Below are positions 61,131 through 64,000 of a DNA stretch of 64,000 bases, piece by piece. The DNA is from Kordia jejudonensis (GTDB lineage Bacteria > Bacteroidota > Bacteroidia > Flavobacteriales > Flavobacteriaceae). The notes beneath the pieces are model-generated. The model saw only the letters and a program-made list of their open reading frames with translations, had not been told where the DNA came from and searched no databases. Location of the stretch: the NCBI RefSeq assembly GCF_001005315.1, contig NZ_LBMG01000025.1:37966-101965 (forward strand), read 5' to 3'. The position numbers and the translations under genes are program-made. The first letter of the stretch is position 1. Each line of letters starts with the position of its first letter.

Positions 61131-61197
61131 TGGATTCCTGCCTGCGCAGGAATGACAATGTAGAACACTGAATACCGAATACCGAATACCGAATACT
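61131..61197. repeat. Palindromic GATTCCTGCC element and GAATACC array
   Basis: GATTCCTGCCTGCGCAGGAA (from about 61133) is an inverted repeat (TTCCTGC/GCAGGAA) with GATT before and TGACA after, a form common as a dispersed repeat in bacteria. At 61170-61197 GAATACC occurs three times and GAATACT once, another heptamer array. Confidence 0.75.
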
Positions 61198-61201
61198 AAA
61201 A

Positions 61202-61963
61202 TTACTTCTTCTTTTTCAAGTATTTCTTTTTCAAATATTTTTTGCGATTGATTTTTCGCTTGAAGTTTTGACTGTGTTTTAGCAATACATCTTGGACTTC
61301 GTGCAGTTCTTTGTTTGCCAATTCTGCATAACGCTTGCTAATGATGTGAATCATTTGTTTGGACAACCAAAGTCGTTTTAGGTTTTCCATACGTTGATCA
61401 AGATTTAACGGTTCAAAACGCATTCGGTTGAGATCAATTAAATAGAAATCGTAATGATGGTCACGCTTTACAATCAAAGTATTTCCTGGTGAATGGTCTA
61501 AGAAATTGACATTGTTTTCATGCAATTGAAAGCAAAATTCGGCAAACTGTTCTAAAATGTTTCTTCGATCTTCAAATAACGGATCGTGAATGAGCGCACG
61601 AAAATCAAAATCGTACTCAATATGCTTGCTAATGTAGTAACTTTCTTTGAGACCAAGTGCTGTATGATTTTCCACATATGCAATTGGCGTTGGCGTTCGA
61701 ATGGCATTTACAGCTAATCGTTCGGCGTATTCATAAGAGCGTTTTGCTTTGGAAGGTCTTAGAAATTTATACACAAAACTATTGGCATTTTTTGGCACTT
61801 TGAACGATTTTATATTAATCGTTTCGCCATCTAAATCGAAGGATTTAATCACGTTTCGTTCGCCTTGGGTTACATATTCTCCTGTAGTATCAAAAGCATT
61901 TACAAAATGGAGGATTTCCTCTTTTTTTGCTTCATAGTGAGCGTTAATGTGTACGACTTGCAT
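61202..61963 (-). CDS. Kdo/lipopolysaccharide kinase (InaA/KdkA-like) family protein
   Basis: 253 residues, a small eukaryotic-like kinase fold. Key pieces: SFKVPKNANSFVYKF with the ATP-binding Lys, NFLDHSPGNTLI (catalytic loop with Asp and Asn) and DFYLIDLNRMRF (metal Asp). The C-terminus is a run of Lys-rich repeats (KKYLKKK). The family phosphorylates Kdo or heptose in LPS. A heptosyltransferase-like gene begins 157 bases away in the opposite direction. A TATCTTTG box precedes it (61981-61988). Confidence 0.85.
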   Translation of the reverse strand: MQVVHINAHYEAKKEEILHFVNAFDTTGEYVTQGERNVIKSFDLDGETINIKSFKVPKNANSFVYKFLRPSKAKRSYEYAERLAVNAIRTPTPIAYVENHTALGLKESYYISKHIEYDFDFRALIHDPLFEDRRNILEQFAEFCFQLHENNVNFLDHSPGNTLIVKRDHHYDFYLIDLNRMRFEPLNLDQRMENLKRLWLSKQMIHIISKRYAELANKELHEVQDVLLKHSQNFKRKINRKKYLKKKYLKKKK

Positions 61964-61980
61964 GATGGATGATTATTTTT

Positions 61981-61988
61981 CAAAGATA
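61981..61988 (-). promoter_or_regulatory. -7 box of the Kdo-kinase-like gene
   Basis: Minus-strand TATCTTTG, a perfect TAnnTTTG, 17 bases before the start. Confidence 0.5.
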
Positions 61989-62119
61989 TATGAAATGATG
62001 ATAAATAACATATTTTTTTAATTTTTGACATTAAAAAATCAAATACATGAAGTGAAATTTTAATAACAGCCGAAAAAATAATATTTTGCACCAACCGCCT
62101 GTATTTATAAGAAAACTAC

Positions 62120-63184
62120 ATGAAAAAAATATTAATTATACAGAATAAACGTATTGGAGATGTATTGATTAGTTCTGTAATTGCCAATAATATTAAAAAA
62201 TTATATCCTGAAAGTCGTGTAGATTTTATGGCGTATGATTTTACGACAGGCGTCATTGAACACAATCCGAATATTGATACGATTATTCCGATTAATGAAA
62301 AGGAATTGAAAAAGATTCCAAATTTGATCAAAATGATTCGTAAAGTACGAAAAGAACGTTACGATATTATTTTCGATCCGTATTCTAAATTACAAAGTCG
62401 CTTGATTTGTTATTTTTCAAAAGCGAAATACCGTATTGGAAATAAACGAAAGCATAAAAAATTACCGCTTCCCTTCTACTCACATCCGATTAATTTATTG
62501 GATGAAAAAACACAACCGTGTGGAAAAGCCATTGAAGACAGAATCAATTTAATAACGTCTGTTTTTCCGTTAGGAAACCCTGATTACGAACCAAAAATTA
62601 CGCTGCTAGAAGAAGAGAAAGTATATCCAAAACTTAAAGCATACGAACATCCTGTTGTAATGTTGGGGATTTTAGGAAGTACGCCGCAAAAATCAATGCC
62701 GTACGAATATATTGCTCAAATTGTAGATTATATTACTTCAAATTACAAGGTTCATATTTTATTTAATTATGCGCCAAAGCAAAAAGCGGAAGCTGACAAA
62801 ATCTATCAAATGTGCTCACAAAAAGAAAATATCATTTTAGATATTTATGAAGATAGTATTCGTGGTTTTGTACGACTGATGCATGCATGCGACGTTATGG
62901 TTGCAAATGAAGGTGGAATTGTTCACATTGCAAAAGCGCTGAACAAACCAACGTTTACGATATTTTCGCCATATGTTAATAAAGACCATTGGGCGAGTTT
63001 TGAAGATAGAAAACAGCACGAATCTATACATTTATTAGAGGAAAAACCCGATTTATTTGATACTTTTACATTTGAAGAGCGCAAAAAAATTGAGGAAAAT
63101 CCACACGATTTATATAAAAAATTAACGCCAGAAATGATCATTCCAAAATTGGAACAGTTTTTAGCTTTACACTTAAAAAAATAA
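62120..63184 (+). CDS. Glycosyltransferase family 9 (heptosyltransferase-like)
   Basis: 354 residues, GT-B fold. N-terminal IIQNKRIGDVLISSVIANNIKKLYP and C-terminal HACDVMVANEGGIVHIAKALNKPTFTIFSP (nucleotide-sugar binding) are family signatures. Residues VMLGILGSTPQKSMPYEYIA fit the donor domain. GT9 enzymes build the LPS inner core from ADP-heptose. It is followed after one base by a methyltransferase, an apparent surface-glycan operon. Confidence 0.9.
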   Translation: MKKILIIQNKRIGDVLISSVIANNIKKLYPESRVDFMAYDFTTGVIEHNPNIDTIIPINEKELKKIPNLIKMIRKVRKERYDIIFDPYSKLQSRLICYFSKAKYRIGNKRKHKKLPLPFYSHPINLLDEKTQPCGKAIEDRINLITSVFPLGNPDYEPKITLLEEEKVYPKLKAYEHPVVMLGILGSTPQKSMPYEYIAQIVDYITSNYKVHILFNYAPKQKAEADKIYQMCSQKENIILDIYEDSIRGFVRLMHACDVMVANEGGIVHIAKALNKPTFTIFSPYVNKDHWASFEDRKQHESIHLLEEKPDLFDTFTFEERKKIEENPHDLYKKLTPEMIIPKLEQFLALHLKK

Positions 63185-63185
63185 C

Positions 63186-63755
63186 ATGAATATTATAGAT
63201 AAATTTCATAATTGGCGCAGAAAACAACGTTGGAATAAACAATACCGCAAAGGTCGTTGGGACAATTTGCGCAAGCCAATTGAAGCAGATCGTTACAAAA
63301 CGATTATCAATTATATTACAACACATGCCAAACAGCAACCAAGTGTGTTAGATTTAGGTGCTGGCGAAGGCGTACTAAATGAATATATGGATGCTGATTT
63401 GTTTAGTTACTTTTTAGGAATGGACTTTTCCGATGTTTCGATTGAAAAAGCAAAAGCAAAAAAGTTTCCAAAAGCCGAATTTGTAACTGCGGATATTCAC
63501 ACCTATACGCCAAGTCAAAAATTTGATGTCATTATTTTTAATGAAGCTTTTTATTATGTGCATGATTCTGAAAAACAAAACGTTTTAGACAGAATGTTAC
63601 ACCATTTGAATGCTGATGGAATTTTGATTGTATCTATTTATCGTGAAGGAATTGGCTGTTGGGAATATTTTGAAAAACTACAACAACTCGATTTTACAGT
63701 TGTGAAAACCGACGAAGAAAAAACGTATTGGAAAATTGGAGCGTATAAGGTTTAG
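63186..63755 (+). CDS. Class I SAM-dependent methyltransferase
   Basis: 189 residues. Motif I VLDLGAGEGVLNEY, then LGMDFSDVSIEKAKAK (acidic end of beta 2), FVTADIHTY, and VIIFNEAFYYVHD in the place of motif IV. A basic N-terminal arm (FHNWRRKQRWNKQYRK) precedes the core. The substrate is unknown; a sugar or lipid of the envelope is likely from its GT9 partner. Confidence 0.85.
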   Translation: MNIIDKFHNWRRKQRWNKQYRKGRWDNLRKPIEADRYKTIINYITTHAKQQPSVLDLGAGEGVLNEYMDADLFSYFLGMDFSDVSIEKAKAKKFPKAEFVTADIHTYTPSQKFDVIIFNEAFYYVHDSEKQNVLDRMLHHLNADGILIVSIYREGIGCWEYFEKLQQLDFTVVKTDEEKTYWKIGAYKV

Positions 63756-63790
63756 GTCTTTGGGTCTTGGGTCTTGGGTCTTGGGTCTTG
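63755..63790. repeat. Heptanucleotide array GGTCTTG (5 units)
   Basis: GGTCTTTG then four copies of GGTCTTG, overlapping the methyltransferase stop by one base. Reverse complement in register reads AAGACCC, a unit also found in the 54085 array. Confidence 0.93.
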
Positions 63791-64000
63791 AAAATACTGT
63801 TTCAAAATTTTATATACAAACGTAAATTACTACACTTACACACATAAACTTCATTTCTAGTTGATTCATATTTTATAATTCAGAGATTTCTCGACTGCGC
63901 TTGAAATTATAAATGTTGAATTCAAAAGTATTTTAACAACGTACGCGAAGTGATCCAAAAGCGAAGGTAGATTCCTGCCTACGCAGGAATGACAAAAGTG
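63791..64000. other. Terminal intergenic sequence with dispersed palindromic repeats
   Basis: No gene seen. It contains GAGATTTCTCGACTGCGCTT (63883-63902) and GATTCCTGCCTACGCAGGAA (from about 63971, arms TTCCTGC/GCAGGAA), both of the short dispersed palindromic type, at the window edge. Confidence 0.6.

Overview
The window looks like a chromosomal segment from a marine Flavobacteriaceae (Bacteroidota), most like Kordia. The evidence is AT-rich DNA, promoters of the Bacteroidota type (TTG or TTTG, then TAnnTTTG) and very few Shine-Dalgarno sites. It also carries a gliding lipoprotein (GldI), a type IX secretion (T9SS) sorting domain, cyclophilin and FKBP lipoproteins, and a flavobacterial gene order (parA-parB-DUF5683-dapB-lepB-wbqC; TPR-DUF368-DUF368-aroE-DUF349). 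The genus is inferred. I saw no rRNA, tRNA, transposase, CRISPR array or prophage.

Layout. 1-7 kb: lipoprotein start, SRPBCC/GyrI protein, fluoride channel, glnB-amt nitrogen pair, ndk, and the NrnA-GldI-cyclophilin/FKBP cluster. 7-8.2 kb: three lanthipeptide-type precursors, the middle one frameshifted. 8.2-20.7 kb: PepD, DUF3810, a putative cysteine-peptidase lipoprotein, two amidohydrolases, a T9SS cargo protein and a TrmH-family methyltransferase. 20.7-24 kb: a six-cysteine double-glycine peptide, Rel, and two more precursors. 24-31 kb: Fur-family regulator, purA, and the operon small membrane protein-mutL-rhomboid-rhomboid-EEP. 31-32.6 kb: two duplicated precursors and repeats. 32.6-41.4 kb: the minus-strand parAB/dapB/lepB/wbqC cluster and an M16 peptidase. 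41.7-52 kb: OstA-like protein, a nonsense-broken STM3941-type gene, class III aminotransferase, TPR protein, two DUF368 lipid-carrier transporters, aroE and DUF349. 52-64 kb: mazG, DinB, def, ruvX, acyltransferase, SDR, an eighth lanthipeptide-type precursor, dapD with a structured RNA leader, and LPS-type functions (Kdo-kinase-like, heptosyltransferase-like, methyltransferase).

Most genes are housekeeping: lysine, shikimate and purine synthesis, translation quality control, and envelope biogenesis. Three things stand out. (1) Nine small secreted-peptide precursors lie at five dispersed loci, eight sharing a leader of the form LxLxK(K/R)xIS, with variable Cys/Ser/Thr cores and no modifying enzyme or exporter nearby. 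(2) A compact multi-hairpin RNA begins almost at the predicted transcription start of dapD. (3) A family of intergenic heptanucleotide arrays differs in sequence from site to site but keeps a 7-base period, with AA at fixed phase in the variable arrays.
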